Shown here in pieces: positions 7,708 to 15,538 of a stretch of DNA of 19,918 bases. The translations under genes and the position numbers were made by a program. How positions within the stretch are numbered: position 1 is the first letter of the stretch; the number at the start of each line of letters is the position of its first letter. The DNA is taken from the NCBI RefSeq assembly GCF_030530635.1, contig NZ_JAUMUL010000064.1, forward strand, positions 1 to 19,918, read 5' to 3'. The notes under the pieces are model-generated. The model did not search any database, had not been told where the DNA came from, and saw only the letters and a program-made list of their open reading frames with translations. This DNA is from Actinomyces sp. (GTDB taxonomy: Bacteria > Actinomycetota > Actinomycetes > Actinomycetales > Actinomycetaceae).

Positions 7708-7717
7708 TGTACGTACA
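7708..7717. promoter_or_regulatory. TGTACGTACA palindrome upstream of the GDPD gene
   Basis: This is a 10-base perfect palindrome, 45 bases before the GDPD start, followed by a CGTACG palindrome at 7725-7730. It may be an operator for the plus-strand cluster. The two sites share the core CGTAC. Chance cannot be excluded. Confidence 0.3.
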
Positions 7718-7762
7718 TGAGTTCCGTACGCTTACGCCATTGAAGACTTGAAGGGAGCGCTT

Positions 7763-9142
7763 GTGATACAGGTTGAAGCCTCGGCTCATGCCGAGGCCTA
7801 TGCCGGTTCCGGCAGTCCGTTGACCGTATTCGCCCAGCCAGGCCAGCTGCTGGTGCTGATCACCAGTTCCCAGTGGGGCCACATCGGCGTGCACGGTATC
7901 CCTAAAGGATGGGCATACTCATACTCGGACGGGACCGGCAGTGCGAATCGTTCGGGCTTCATCGCCTGGACCTGGGCTGCTCATGCCGGCGATGTCACCG
8001 TATCTCAGTGGTGGCACTCAGGGACTGACTACACCGCGAGACAACGTGCCCTTATGCTCGTTTTGTCTGGCGTTGAACCCGGTTCGTCTCCCGCGATCAT
8101 CGACTGGACTGCACGCGCTCCCGCCACGCCCACTCCCGGTCTCCTCATCGCTCAGGAACACGCTTCGGCAGGCGTACCGCTCAACGCCTTCACGGTTGAC
8201 GACGCCCAAGTCGTACACGCTGGCGAATCCAGCACCACCGCCTCATGGTCATCTCTACGCGTGCTGCTCACTTCTCCCTCAGGTGGCGGCATCACGGAGA
8301 CGCAGACCAAGGCCACCACAGTGTGGGCGGCGATCGGTCTGCAGCCCGAATCGAGGCCCACCACCACAGTCCGCTTGTCGGTACTTGGAGCTGAGGAGAG
8401 GGTGATCTCGAGCACTCAGTCCGCTCTAACAGAACCGGAGAGCGTGGACGTGGACGGACTGTTGGCGCGTAAGGGGGGATGGATGATCGCGCACCGCGGC
8501 GGTTCGGCTGATTGGCCGGAAATGAGTCTGCGCGCATACAGTGAATCGGTGTCTCGCAATGTCCCGGCACTAGAATTCAGCTTGAATCTCACTGCGGATG
8601 GGGTTCCCGTGGGCGTGCACGACCGAAATCTCCAAGGCGTGGACGCAAGCGCCCCCAACACTGACGTAGCCAAAATGACCTGGGCCGAAGTTCGCCGCTA
8701 CACCACTAGAGGGGAACCATTCATTCGCCTGGAAGACCTGCAAGCGGCCTATGGAGATGACCACGTGCTCCTTGTTGACCCCAAGCATAGTGCCGTCGAG
8801 TACCAGACATACCTGCCCTGGCTGAATCCTGATCACACAATCCTAAAATACTTCGGGAACGCCCTGTGGCTGGCGAAGATCTGGCGCAAGGCAGGCTTCC
8901 GCACCTGGGGCTACGTGTATGAGGAGCACATCACTAGCGGCCAGGCCGCAACCTGGGCGCCCCATTGGGATCTGCTTGGGGTGCCCTGGCACGCGACCGA
9001 ATCCGCCTGGGAGACCGCCCGTGGCTACGGAGTCCCGATCATCGGACACATCTGCAACGGTCAACAGGCCCTGGACACCTGCTTCAGCCGCGGCGCCATC
9101 GGCGCCATGTGCGCTAAAGTCGATGGGATGGTACTTTCATGA
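7763..9142 (+). CDS. GDPD-fold protein with phage-tail-like N-terminal domain
   Basis: The protein has 459 residues. GTG 7763 is chosen because AAGGGAG lies 5 bases upstream; TTG 7748 is in frame but lacks an SD site. Residues 1 to about 215 form a beta-rich domain (VEASAHAEAYAGSG, GQLLVLITSSQ, HIGVHGIPKGW, IAWTWAAHAGD). From memory this resembles the N-terminal domain of actinophage minor tail proteins. Residues about 238-459 are a glycerophosphodiester phosphodiesterase (GDPD) TIM barrel: HRGG with His244, WPEMSL, E271-F-S273, DGVPVGVHD with His286, and VDPKH with Asp339. The two histidines are kept. The usual E-x-D metal pair reads E-x-S, and the usual later Glu reads Asp. No signal peptide is seen. 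The stop overlaps the next gene (ATGA). Possible roles are glycerophosphate-polymer binding or cleavage, or a domesticated phage receptor-binding protein. Confidence 0.75.
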   Translation: MIQVEASAHAEAYAGSGSPLTVFAQPGQLLVLITSSQWGHIGVHGIPKGWAYSYSDGTGSANRSGFIAWTWAAHAGDVTVSQWWHSGTDYTARQRALMLVLSGVEPGSSPAIIDWTARAPATPTPGLLIAQEHASAGVPLNAFTVDDAQVVHAGESSTTASWSSLRVLLTSPSGGGITETQTKATTVWAAIGLQPESRPTTTVRLSVLGAEERVISSTQSALTEPESVDVDGLLARKGGWMIAHRGGSADWPEMSLRAYSESVSRNVPALEFSLNLTADGVPVGVHDRNLQGVDASAPNTDVAKMTWAEVRRYTTRGEPFIRLEDLQAAYGDDHVLLVDPKHSAVEYQTYLPWLNPDHTILKYFGNALWLAKIWRKAGFRTWGYVYEEHITSGQAATWAPHWDLLGVPWHATESAWETARGYGVPIIGHICNGQQALDTCFSRGAIGAMCAKVDGMVLS

Positions 9143-9648
9143 GATCACTGTTAAAAGCGAGTCGCAACCAACAACACGCATCAACCAGCGTGTTAAGATT
9201 GAATCGACGCCGATTCGCACTACTGGTCGCCGGAAGCTCGGTCGCGATCAGCGGATTCCACTGGCCCGAACCATCAGCCCATGCCTCCACAGCAGAACTT
9301 ATCATCGGTCCCGCAGCCATCATCAACGGCCTGACGGTCTTGCGCGTGGCTGCGACATCGCCGAGCGTCGACCTGCTCACACGCACACGTGCCTTCACGC
9401 TGACCTCCAAGGGTTACACGCCCTCCGGGATACGGCTGCTATCGCTCAAGCGGGGCATCGCACTGCGACCACTCGCAGAGCAACCCGAGATCTCCGCCAC
9501 CGCTCCAAACCCGGGCACGGATACGGTATTCGTAGCGTTCGACGGCATCGAGGGCGATGAGGATGTAGAGGTGAAGTTCCCAGGGCTAGGTCTGATCGGA
9601 TCGGTGCCTGTTCTTCCGGCAGGTGACGCGCCGTTCAGGCTAGCCTGA
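9139..9648 (+). CDS. Small exported protein with Tat-like signal, unknown family
   Basis: The protein has 169 residues. ATG 9139 overlaps the GDPD stop, so translation is probably coupled. Residues 20-50 look like a twin-arginine signal: RLNRRRFALLV, a hydrophobic stretch, then AHA/S with likely cleavage after Ala49. The mature part, about 120 residues, is predicted by eye to be beta-rich: ELIIGPAAIINGLTVLR, a Thr/Ser-rich segment, then acidic GIEGDEDVEVKFPGLG. It has one Cys at most and no catalytic motif that I recognise. I cannot name a family. Because it is tied to the GDPD-like protein, it may be its partner or target at the cell surface, which is inference. Confidence 0.65.
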   Translation: MRSLLKASRNQQHASTSVLRLNRRRFALLVAGSSVAISGFHWPEPSAHASTAELIIGPAAIINGLTVLRVAATSPSVDLLTRTRAFTLTSKGYTPSGIRLLSLKRGIALRPLAEQPEISATAPNPGTDTVFVAFDGIEGDEDVEVKFPGLGLIGSVPVLPAGDAPFRLA

Positions 9649-9772
9649 CCCATCCAATCGCCATAATTGAGCGCCGCAACCGGCACCCGCCTAGCGGCAC
9701 GCGCATCCGCTGGAAGAACTTTCGGCCAACCGAGACCCTCCGAGGCACGCTCCGAGCGAAAGGAACCAAACG

Positions 9773-10459
9773 ATGAATCCCGATGGAGCCATCAGCGCCC
9801 TGCTACGCAAATTCATGCCCCTTCTTTTGGCGCACGTCCTGTTAGGCGCCCTAGTCGGCGCCGCTCTTGCTTACGCGAGCACACCGGTATACACCTCACG
9901 CGCCAGCGCACTGGTCGCCGCAGACAGCGACAGCGGTAAGCACGGAGTCTCCTCCGCCACCAATATCATCAGCGGGGTCATGCCAACGATCGTCCAGCTC
10001 AGCACCTCGGACTCCGTGCTCACGGAGGTCTCCCAGGCCACGGGTATTAAACAGTCCGAGGTAAGACAAGCCCTCTCAGTATCGACATCGACCAACAGCC
10101 TGATCATCAACGTCTCCGCCACCACTGCCTCTGCGGACAGCGCCCACGCCATCGTAGAAGCAGAGGTCGTGGCGCTGCGAAAGGTGGTCGGCGGCCTGAC
10201 CGTCAAAACTCAGGAGGAGACTCCGCTGTCTTTGACCGACATTGACGTGGCCTCCTTCCCAGAGGCGCCGTCCGGACCTTCAACTAGCCGCTACAGCCTG
10301 TACGGTGGCGTTGCAGGCCTCGCCATAGGCGCGGCAGTGACATTGACGATTCTGCGTTTGCGCGCCAAAGACCGCACTCATCCCGGTCGGCCGGACACCG
10401 CCACCGCCGATACCCAATCCGCAGCCTGGGACGACGCAATCGAGTCCCAGGAGGAGTAG
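9773..10459 (+). CDS. Wzz-type chain-length / polysaccharide co-polymerase protein
   Basis: The protein has 228 residues. ATG 9773 has AAAGGA at 9759-9764. The topology is typical of Wzz/CapA proteins: a short cytosolic N-terminus, a first membrane helix at about 14-36 (LLLAHVLLGALVGAAL), an external domain with helical character, a Pro-containing stretch (SFPEAPSGP) just before a second helix at about 173-194, and a polar, acidic cytosolic tail. Such proteins set the length of capsule or exopolysaccharide chains together with the polymerase. There is no Walker A motif, so the tyrosine kinase domain is not fused; any partner kinase must lie elsewhere. It is 124 bases after the Tat-signal gene on the same strand and may belong to the same operon. 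Confidence 0.8.
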   Translation: MNPDGAISALLRKFMPLLLAHVLLGALVGAALAYASTPVYTSRASALVAADSDSGKHGVSSATNIISGVMPTIVQLSTSDSVLTEVSQATGIKQSEVRQALSVSTSTNSLIINVSATTASADSAHAIVEAEVVALRKVVGGLTVKTQEETPLSLTDIDVASFPEAPSGPSTSRYSLYGGVAGLAIGAAVTLTILRLRAKDRTHPGRPDTATADTQSAAWDDAIESQEE

Positions 10460-10527
10460 TTGATCAAGCCACGGCACTCTCTTGAACGCCTGATTCTCCC
10501 ATCATAACGCCATAAACCGAATGCTCA

Positions 10528-10563
10528 CCCCACGAGATGGGGCCGCACGACTTGTGATGCGGC
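10528..10563 (+). terminator. Tandem hairpins in the Wzz / beta-helix gap
   Basis: CCCCA (10528-10532) pairs with TGGGG (10538-10542), and GCCGCA (10542-10547) pairs with TGCGGC (10558-10563). The two stems abut and share one base. They lie in the 157-base gap after the Wzz-type gene and 53 bases before the beta-helix start. They may be a weak terminator or part of a structured leader. No T-tract follows. Confidence 0.35.
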
Positions 10564-10616
10564 GTTGACGTGTATTAGCTTGTGCTCCTCAGTTGCCCAC
10601 AGGATTGGAGTACATC

Positions 10617-13388
10617 TTGCAACGAATCGTCCTGAGCGTCCTCGCATGGCTGACGCTGCTGGTACTGGCAATCCCAGTAGCACCGGCAACCGCCACTCAA
10701 GCCACTAATACCCTCTACGTCGACGCCTCCGCTGATGCTGCGCAGGCTGACGGTACCGCCGAGCATCCTTTTGCGACCATCGCGTCCGCGCTGGAGGCTG
10801 CCCAGCCGGGCACCACCGTAGAAGTAGGTGAAGGTACTTACCGCGAAGGCGAGTTGACCCTCAACGGAGTCACACTCAAGGCCAAGGAGGGGACTAAACC
10901 GGTACTCACCGGCACGGAAGCACTCGGACGCGCCGACTTTACCGACAACAACGGCGTATGGACGAGCAGACGCACAGACTTCGTTCGCTTCAACCAAGAC
11001 GCCTCCACCAACCCGAAAAAGGTCGACGGCGACATGTCGCGCTACCCGGAGGCCGTGTTCTTCGTAGGAGCCGACGGGGCCAGCGAGGAACTAACACAGG
11101 TTGACGATCCCGCCAAGGTCGTACCGGGAACGAAGACCTTCTACGTAAGAGATATCGCTGCCGAGCAGAATCCCGCCATCGCCTCCCGGATTGGCAACTC
11201 AGACAGCGAGTCCTCCTGGGTGCAGGGTCCGCATACGGGCGCCCAATACGTCCTCGGCACCGATCCGGGCGACAAGACCGTCGAGATCATCCAGCACGGT
11301 CGCGCACTGACCATGCTCGGCACCGGCACCTCCTTGATCGGCCTGAAGATCACCAACTACGCACCAATCCAGGCGTGGAACTACGTCGATCCAGTATGGG
11401 GCAAGAACGGTAACGCCACCATGGTCTTCAACGTCGCCAAGGGTTCACACATCGATCGAGTAACTTTCTCAGGATCGCAAGCCGGCCCTGCACTTCACGT
11501 CTCCGACGCCGTCGACGTGACCGTCAGCAATTCCATATTCACGGGGAACGGCTCCAATGGGGCCGGGGCAAATCGTGCCCACCGCCTGCACATGTACGGC
11601 AACACCTTCAGCGGCAACGGAGCGAAGAACTTCATCACGGCAGCTTGCGGCGCATACTGCACGGTGGCCGACGTCAAGCTGACCCACTCCGACTCCATTC
11701 GCGTCGAGGCAAACACCTTCGACCGCTCCCGGACTCTCCAGGATAATTCGACCAAGCCCCTGGACTCATCCGATCTCAGCATGAACAAGGCACGCCCGAC
11801 CGCCTTCAACGCACTCTGGCTGGATGAAGGCGTCATTAATTCCGCACTCGTGGCCAACACCTTCGTCAACATCGACCGAATCGCCATACTGGACGAGATA
11901 GGTCAGGACAATGTGATCGCATCCAACTTGATCCAGGGCTCCAAGACCGGCATTCAGCTGTCCGGCAGTGCACGAGACAAAGTCTGGAACAACACGATAG
12001 TGGGCACACTAGACCCCATCTATGTGCGTGAGGACAACCGCATCGACGCCTGCAATCTGTCGTCGCGGGAGTGGGACGCCTGCCCGGCCGGTTACGTCGA
12101 GAAATGGAGTGCGGGAGAGTACAACGGAGGTGATACCACCAAACCGATGGCATGGGACTCCCTGGACAACGAGTTGATCAACAATGTCATTGCATCGAAA
12201 CCACGTACAGCCTTCGCTGATCCCGGCGCCAACAAAAACCACCGGTACATGAACATGATCCTGGTCGAGGCATCCCGCAACCTGCGGCGCCCGGGCGAAT
12301 CGGAGGGTAGATTCGCGGGCACCAACGAGCAACTCGCCGAATCAGATTATAACGTGTTCGTCAGACCCGCGACCATCGATCCCAAGACGGGTTCCGACCT
12401 GTATCTGACTAACTTCGGCCTCGGCCCCAACTCCTGGGCGGTTTCGAAAACACTTGAGCAGGAGTCACGGGCACGGGACTTGACGATCGCCGGCAAGGAC
12501 GCCCATTCCCTCGACCTGCGGGCCGACCGGGGCGATTCCCCGGTGTTCGTCCGGGAGACCACCACCATCACCGACTACAGCGGGGACTACCGCATCGCAC
12601 CCGGCTCCCCGGCGGCTCGCACCGGCAAGCCGCTCAGTGCCGCGGTAGCATCCGCCTTGGGCCTACCGAAGGACACGGTGGTCGACCGAGGCGCGCTGAT
12701 TAACGCGGCCTGGAATACCACTCCATCCGAGCACGGCAGTAATACGCGGTTCACCGATGGCATCTGGGGCGACCACTTCAACAACGCAGTCAACCGCGGC
12801 TGGGGCAGGTCCTGGGATGCAGCGCCCGCCAAGCGATTTTCCGCCGGGGTCGACGGCTACGGCGTCATCGCCATGGCCGAGGCAGCCACCGGCTCATCCG
12901 CGACACTCAAGGACTACAGCTCTACCTCCACAAGAGTCAACGCCTACTTCACTTTCGCCGAGGATGGTTCCGGCGGCGGCACCTACACCGCCATTACTGC
13001 GCGCGGTACGACCCGCTCAGAAGGCTACGAGGTGAAGACGGTCTTGAGCAATGGAAGAATCACCAGCGCTCTCGTCAAGCGCATCGACTCTCGAGAGATA
13101 ACACTCGCCACGGTCCCAGTAGAGGGCAACTTCACCCCGGGGATGCGCGTGAATGTGATCGTTGAGGCGACCGGCACCTCACCCACCACCCTGCGAGCCA
13201 AGGTCTGGTTAGGGGACTCTGTCGTCCCTGCCCAATGGAGCATGGAGGTTACCGATGCAGAACCACGTCTCCAAAGCCGTGGAGGAGTGCGTATCAGCAC
13301 CTTCCTGTCTAGCAGGGCCACCACCAAGGGGCAAGCGCTGAAGCTGGCAGCTTTCAGTGTGGAGGATGAGACTCGGGTCCAGCCCTGA
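10617..13388 (+). CDS. Secreted parallel beta-helix protein with C-terminal beta-sandwich
   Basis: The protein has 923 residues. TTG 10617 is chosen because GGAG at 10607-10610 is 6 bases upstream and a signal peptide starts at once (MQRIVLSVLAWLTLLVLA, cleavage near ATA/TQ at 27). The mature start has LYVDASADAAQADGTAEHPF and a GTYREGELTL region, the usual opening of pectate-lyase-like right-handed beta-helices. Repeated coils run to about 690, with several N-x-F/I units such as VSNSIFTGNGSN, MYGNTFSGNGA, VEANTFDR and VANTFVN. Residues about 705-920 form a concanavalin-like sandwich (NRGWGRSWD, GYGVIAM, VNAYFTF). Such proteins bind or cleave polysaccharides. I cannot point to catalytic residues, so a lyase, hydrolase or non-enzymatic surface protein all remain possible. 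It follows the chain-length gene, which suggests that it acts on this locus's own glycan. Confidence 0.8.
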   Translation: MQRIVLSVLAWLTLLVLAIPVAPATATQATNTLYVDASADAAQADGTAEHPFATIASALEAAQPGTTVEVGEGTYREGELTLNGVTLKAKEGTKPVLTGTEALGRADFTDNNGVWTSRRTDFVRFNQDASTNPKKVDGDMSRYPEAVFFVGADGASEELTQVDDPAKVVPGTKTFYVRDIAAEQNPAIASRIGNSDSESSWVQGPHTGAQYVLGTDPGDKTVEIIQHGRALTMLGTGTSLIGLKITNYAPIQAWNYVDPVWGKNGNATMVFNVAKGSHIDRVTFSGSQAGPALHVSDAVDVTVSNSIFTGNGSNGAGANRAHRLHMYGNTFSGNGAKNFITAACGAYCTVADVKLTHSDSIRVEANTFDRSRTLQDNSTKPLDSSDLSMNKARPTAFNALWLDEGVINSALVANTFVNIDRIAILDEIGQDNVIASNLIQGSKTGIQLSGSARDKVWNNTIVGTLDPIYVREDNRIDACNLSSREWDACPAGYVEKWSAGEYNGGDTTKPMAWDSLDNELINNVIASKPRTAFADPGANKNHRYMNMILVEASRNLRRPGESEGRFAGTNEQLAESDYNVFVRPATIDPKTGSDLYLTNFGLGPNSWAVSKTLEQESRARDLTIAGKDAHSLDLRADRGDSPVFVRETTTITDYSGDYRIAPGSPAARTGKPLSAAVASALGLPKDTVVDRGALINAAWNTTPSEHGSNTRFTDGIWGDHFNNAVNRGWGRSWDAAPAKRFSAGVDGYGVIAMAEAATGSSATLKDYSSTSTRVNAYFTFAEDGSGGGTYTAITARGTTRSEGYEVKTVLSNGRITSALVKRIDSREITLATVPVEGNFTPGMRVNVIVEATGTSPTTLRAKVWLGDSVVPAQWSMEVTDAEPRLQSRGGVRISTFLSSRATTKGQALKLAAFSVEDETRVQP

Positions 13389-13404
13389 GCAGCCGGCCCG
13401 CAGC

Positions 13405-14343
13405 TCACCGCGCATAAGGCGTCGTTCGCGGCCCCAGTAGCGTCGCCCGCAGGATGCCGCGCCCGCCCGCGGCCCGGTGCTCATGTTGTGAGCGCCGGGC
13501 CTGGCGGGCGGCGTCATCCCCCCGCACTGCCAGAGCTCGGGCTGAGCCGACCAGCCACAGAGCCGCTCCGCGCGCCGTGAACTCCATGCGCCTGCCAACG
13601 CGCTGCCAGCCGCTCACATCCAGTATGCGCACCCATGCCCAGGTCTCCGCATTGCGTTGAGCCCGGGTAAGCACCCATTCGCGGTTGGCCCGTTCGGCAG
13701 GCACCGTCTCAGTCACCACGGCCTCGTCGCACCACACGAGCGCGCCGGCGCAGGAGGTCAGCGACCGGGTGAAGAAGGTATCCTCCCCGCCCGTGAAGGC
13801 GAAGCGCGGATCGAATCTGAGTCCCAGACGGCGCACAACCGCCATGTCCAGGAGCAGGTTGTTGGTGGCGGCGCTGCGCAACCGGGAGCCGGAGGCGCGG
13901 CTAGCCCGAGCGAAGACGGGCGCGGCCGCCACCCACGGTTCCGGCTCGGCGTCAAACACCGACTCCACCGGGCCCGTCACCGCGACGGCCCCGGTGTCCC
14001 GATACGTTGAGACGAGTGCCGCTAGCCAGCCCTCCCCCGGCACCTCATCGTCGTCGATGAATACCAGCAGATCCCGCCCGGCGGCCTCATCCAGGGCACG
14101 GTTGCGGGCTGCGGACAGGCCCGGAGTGGGCTCCACTACGACACGCACGAGCGCGTCCGCAAGGCCGCCCACAATACGCTCGCGGGCCGAGCCCGCGGCA
14201 TCGTTGTCGACGATCACCACTCGCGCGTCAACCCCATCCAGGCCTCGTACCTGTGCAAGCAGCCGCGGCACTAAAGCGGCCACCAGCTCGGGACGCCTGT
14301 AGGTGCACACGGCCACATCGAGCGTAGTTGCAGTTGCGTGCAC
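13405..14343 (-). CDS. Family 2 glycosyltransferase, paralogue of the GT2 at 3479
   Basis: The protein has 312 residues from GTG 14343, which has GGAG a few bases upstream; the frame is open to TTG 14382 without a good SD site. GT2 motifs: CTYRRPE at 13-19, VIVDND at 43-48, PGLSAARNRAL at 74-84, FIDDD at 95-99 (metal site), NNLLLD at 161-166, and GGEDTFF at 185-191. Motif order and spacing match the GT2 at 3479-4480 almost step for step, so they are paralogues. The C-terminal part again has an amphipathic Arg-rich segment (WLVGSARALAVRG). It converges with the beta-helix gene, leaving a 16-base gap, and diverges from the glycosyltransferase operon at 14522. The donor and acceptor are unknown. 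Confidence 0.85.
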   Translation of the reverse strand: MHATATTLDVAVCTYRRPELVAALVPRLLAQVRGLDGVDARVVIVDNDAAGSARERIVGGLADALVRVVVEPTPGLSAARNRALDEAAGRDLLVFIDDDEVPGEGWLAALVSTYRDTGAVAVTGPVESVFDAEPEPWVAAAPVFARASRASGSRLRSAATNNLLLDMAVVRRLGLRFDPRFAFTGGEDTFFTRSLTSCAGALVWCDEAVVTETVPAERANREWVLTRAQRNAETWAWVRILDVSGWQRVGRRMEFTARGAALWLVGSARALAVRGDDAARQARRSQHEHRAAGGRGILRATLLGPRTTPYAR

Positions 14344-14364
14344 GGCGGCTCCAATCGGCTGGCA

Positions 14365-14382
14365 TTGACTCGGCAGAGTCAA
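14365..14382. promoter_or_regulatory. TTGACTC-N4-GAGTCAA inverted repeat upstream of GT2
   Basis: A perfect 7-bp inverted repeat with a 4-base spacer ends 21 bases before the GTG start of the minus-strand GT2. The left arm also contains a TTGACT -35-like hexamer on the plus strand. It could be an operator for one or both divergent glycosyltransferase units, or an RNA hairpin in the leader of the minus gene. Confidence 0.4.
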
Positions 14383-14521
14383 GGTAATGAGGCAATATGA
14401 CGGTGCCGCGCGCTAAGCACTCGTGCACGGCGCCGGGATAGTATCATCGGCGCAGACACACATCTCCTATGTCTTGGCCGCAATTATCCGATAGGACATC
14501 AATTGAGAAGACACTCCCGGC
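14383..14521. promoter_or_regulatory. Divergent intergenic region between two glycosyltransferase units
   Basis: The region must hold the promoters of the minus-strand GT2 and the plus-strand operon. TCCTAT (14465-14470) and ATAGGA (14491-14496) are inverted repeats, as are ATGTC (14469-14473) and GACAT (14495-14499). I see no confident -35/-10 pair. The operon's first ATG has only a weak SD site. Confidence 0.3.
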
Positions 14522-15538
14522 ATGGCAGACCTCTCTAGCGCCGCCGTCATAGTCGTCAACTACGGGTCCCACGACTTGCTGGAAACGAACCTGGCCTCTG
14601 CCGGACACGGCCCCGATGCACCCTTGATCGTGGTGGTGGACAACGCCTCAACGCCCGCCGAGCGGGCAGCTGTCATCGCCCTGGCCGAGGAGCACGGCTG
14701 GCTGACAGTGCTGCCCGACGCCAATCTGGGCTTCGGCGCCGGCGTGAACCGGGGCGTGCAAGCCGCCCTGGATGCGGGTGCCCGTACGTTGGTGGTTCTC
14801 AATCCGGATGCGACCATCGCTCCGGATCAGTTGGATGCGCTCGTGGACCGGGTGGAGGCGGAACCGACGGCACTGGTCGCCCCCATGATCGTCGACGCCG
14901 ACGACCGCCCCGTCTTCTACGGATACCGTGTGGACCTGACCGACGGCGCCACCCGTTCACCGCGCACGACGCTGATTCCCGGTCACCGCCACGCCGAATG
15001 GCTCACCGGCGCCTGCTTCGCGCTCTCCCAGCAACTGTGGGAGGCCACCGGCGGCCTGGCCGAGGACTACTTCCTGTACTGGGAGGACGTCGACTTCTCC
15101 CTACGGGTACTTCAGGCAGGCGGGCGCCTGCTCAACGACACCTCCATCGTCGCCCGGCACATCGAGGGCGGCACCCAGCGTCCGGCTTCGCCCTACGCGG
15201 CCGGTGCCGCGGCATCGCCCACCGCGGGCCCTCAGGAGTCGTCGTCCCGTCCACGCCGGCGGCGCGCCACCGAGCAGCGTCACTCGGCCACGTACTACTA
15301 CTGGAATGTGCGCAACCGACTGCTGCTGGGCATACGCTGGGCGCGTCCCCAGGAGCTGGCCCGGTGGGTGCGGCGCACGCCGCAGGAGTCGTGGCGGATC
15401 CTCCTGCGCGGCGGCCGCCGTCAGATCCTCACCCATCCCACCACCACCCTGGTGCCCGCCGTGCGCGGGGCGATCGACGGGCTGCGGCTCGTCCACCGGG
15501 AACGCCACGCCCATCGAGAGGGGTCACATGATCGCTAA
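14522..15538 (+). CDS. Family 2 glycosyltransferase, rhamnosyltransferase (WbbL)-like
   Basis: The protein has 338 residues. The motif set is that of WbbL-type rhamnosyltransferases: VVNYGS at 11-16, VVDNAS at 38-43, NLGFGAGVNRG at 68-78, LNPDA at 93-97, TGACFALSQQLWEATGG at 162-178 and FLYWEDVD at 184-191, followed by RLLN and RHIEGGT. A low-complexity Ala/Pro/Ser/Arg insert lies at about 215-250 before YYYWNVRNRLLL. In mycobacteria WbbL adds rhamnose to the GlcNAc-PP-lipid linker; other members extend O-antigen or capsule chains. Here dTDP-rhamnose use is inferred from the family. It overlaps the next gene by 11 bases and heads a three-gene operon. Confidence 0.85.
   Translation: MADLSSAAVIVVNYGSHDLLETNLASAGHGPDAPLIVVVDNASTPAERAAVIALAEEHGWLTVLPDANLGFGAGVNRGVQAALDAGARTLVVLNPDATIAPDQLDALVDRVEAEPTALVAPMIVDADDRPVFYGYRVDLTDGATRSPRTTLIPGHRHAEWLTGACFALSQQLWEATGGLAEDYFLYWEDVDFSLRVLQAGGRLLNDTSIVARHIEGGTQRPASPYAAGAAASPTAGPQESSSRPRRRRATEQRHSATYYYWNVRNRLLLGIRWARPQELARWVRRTPQESWRILLRGGRRQILTHPTTTLVPAVRGAIDGLRLVHRERHAHREGSHDR

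Noticed and set aside
7468..13404. Integrated island using tRNA-Gln as attachment site
   Set aside because: I looked for a second copy of the tRNA 3' end near the cassette's far end and saw none. No integrase is present and the tRNA is intact.
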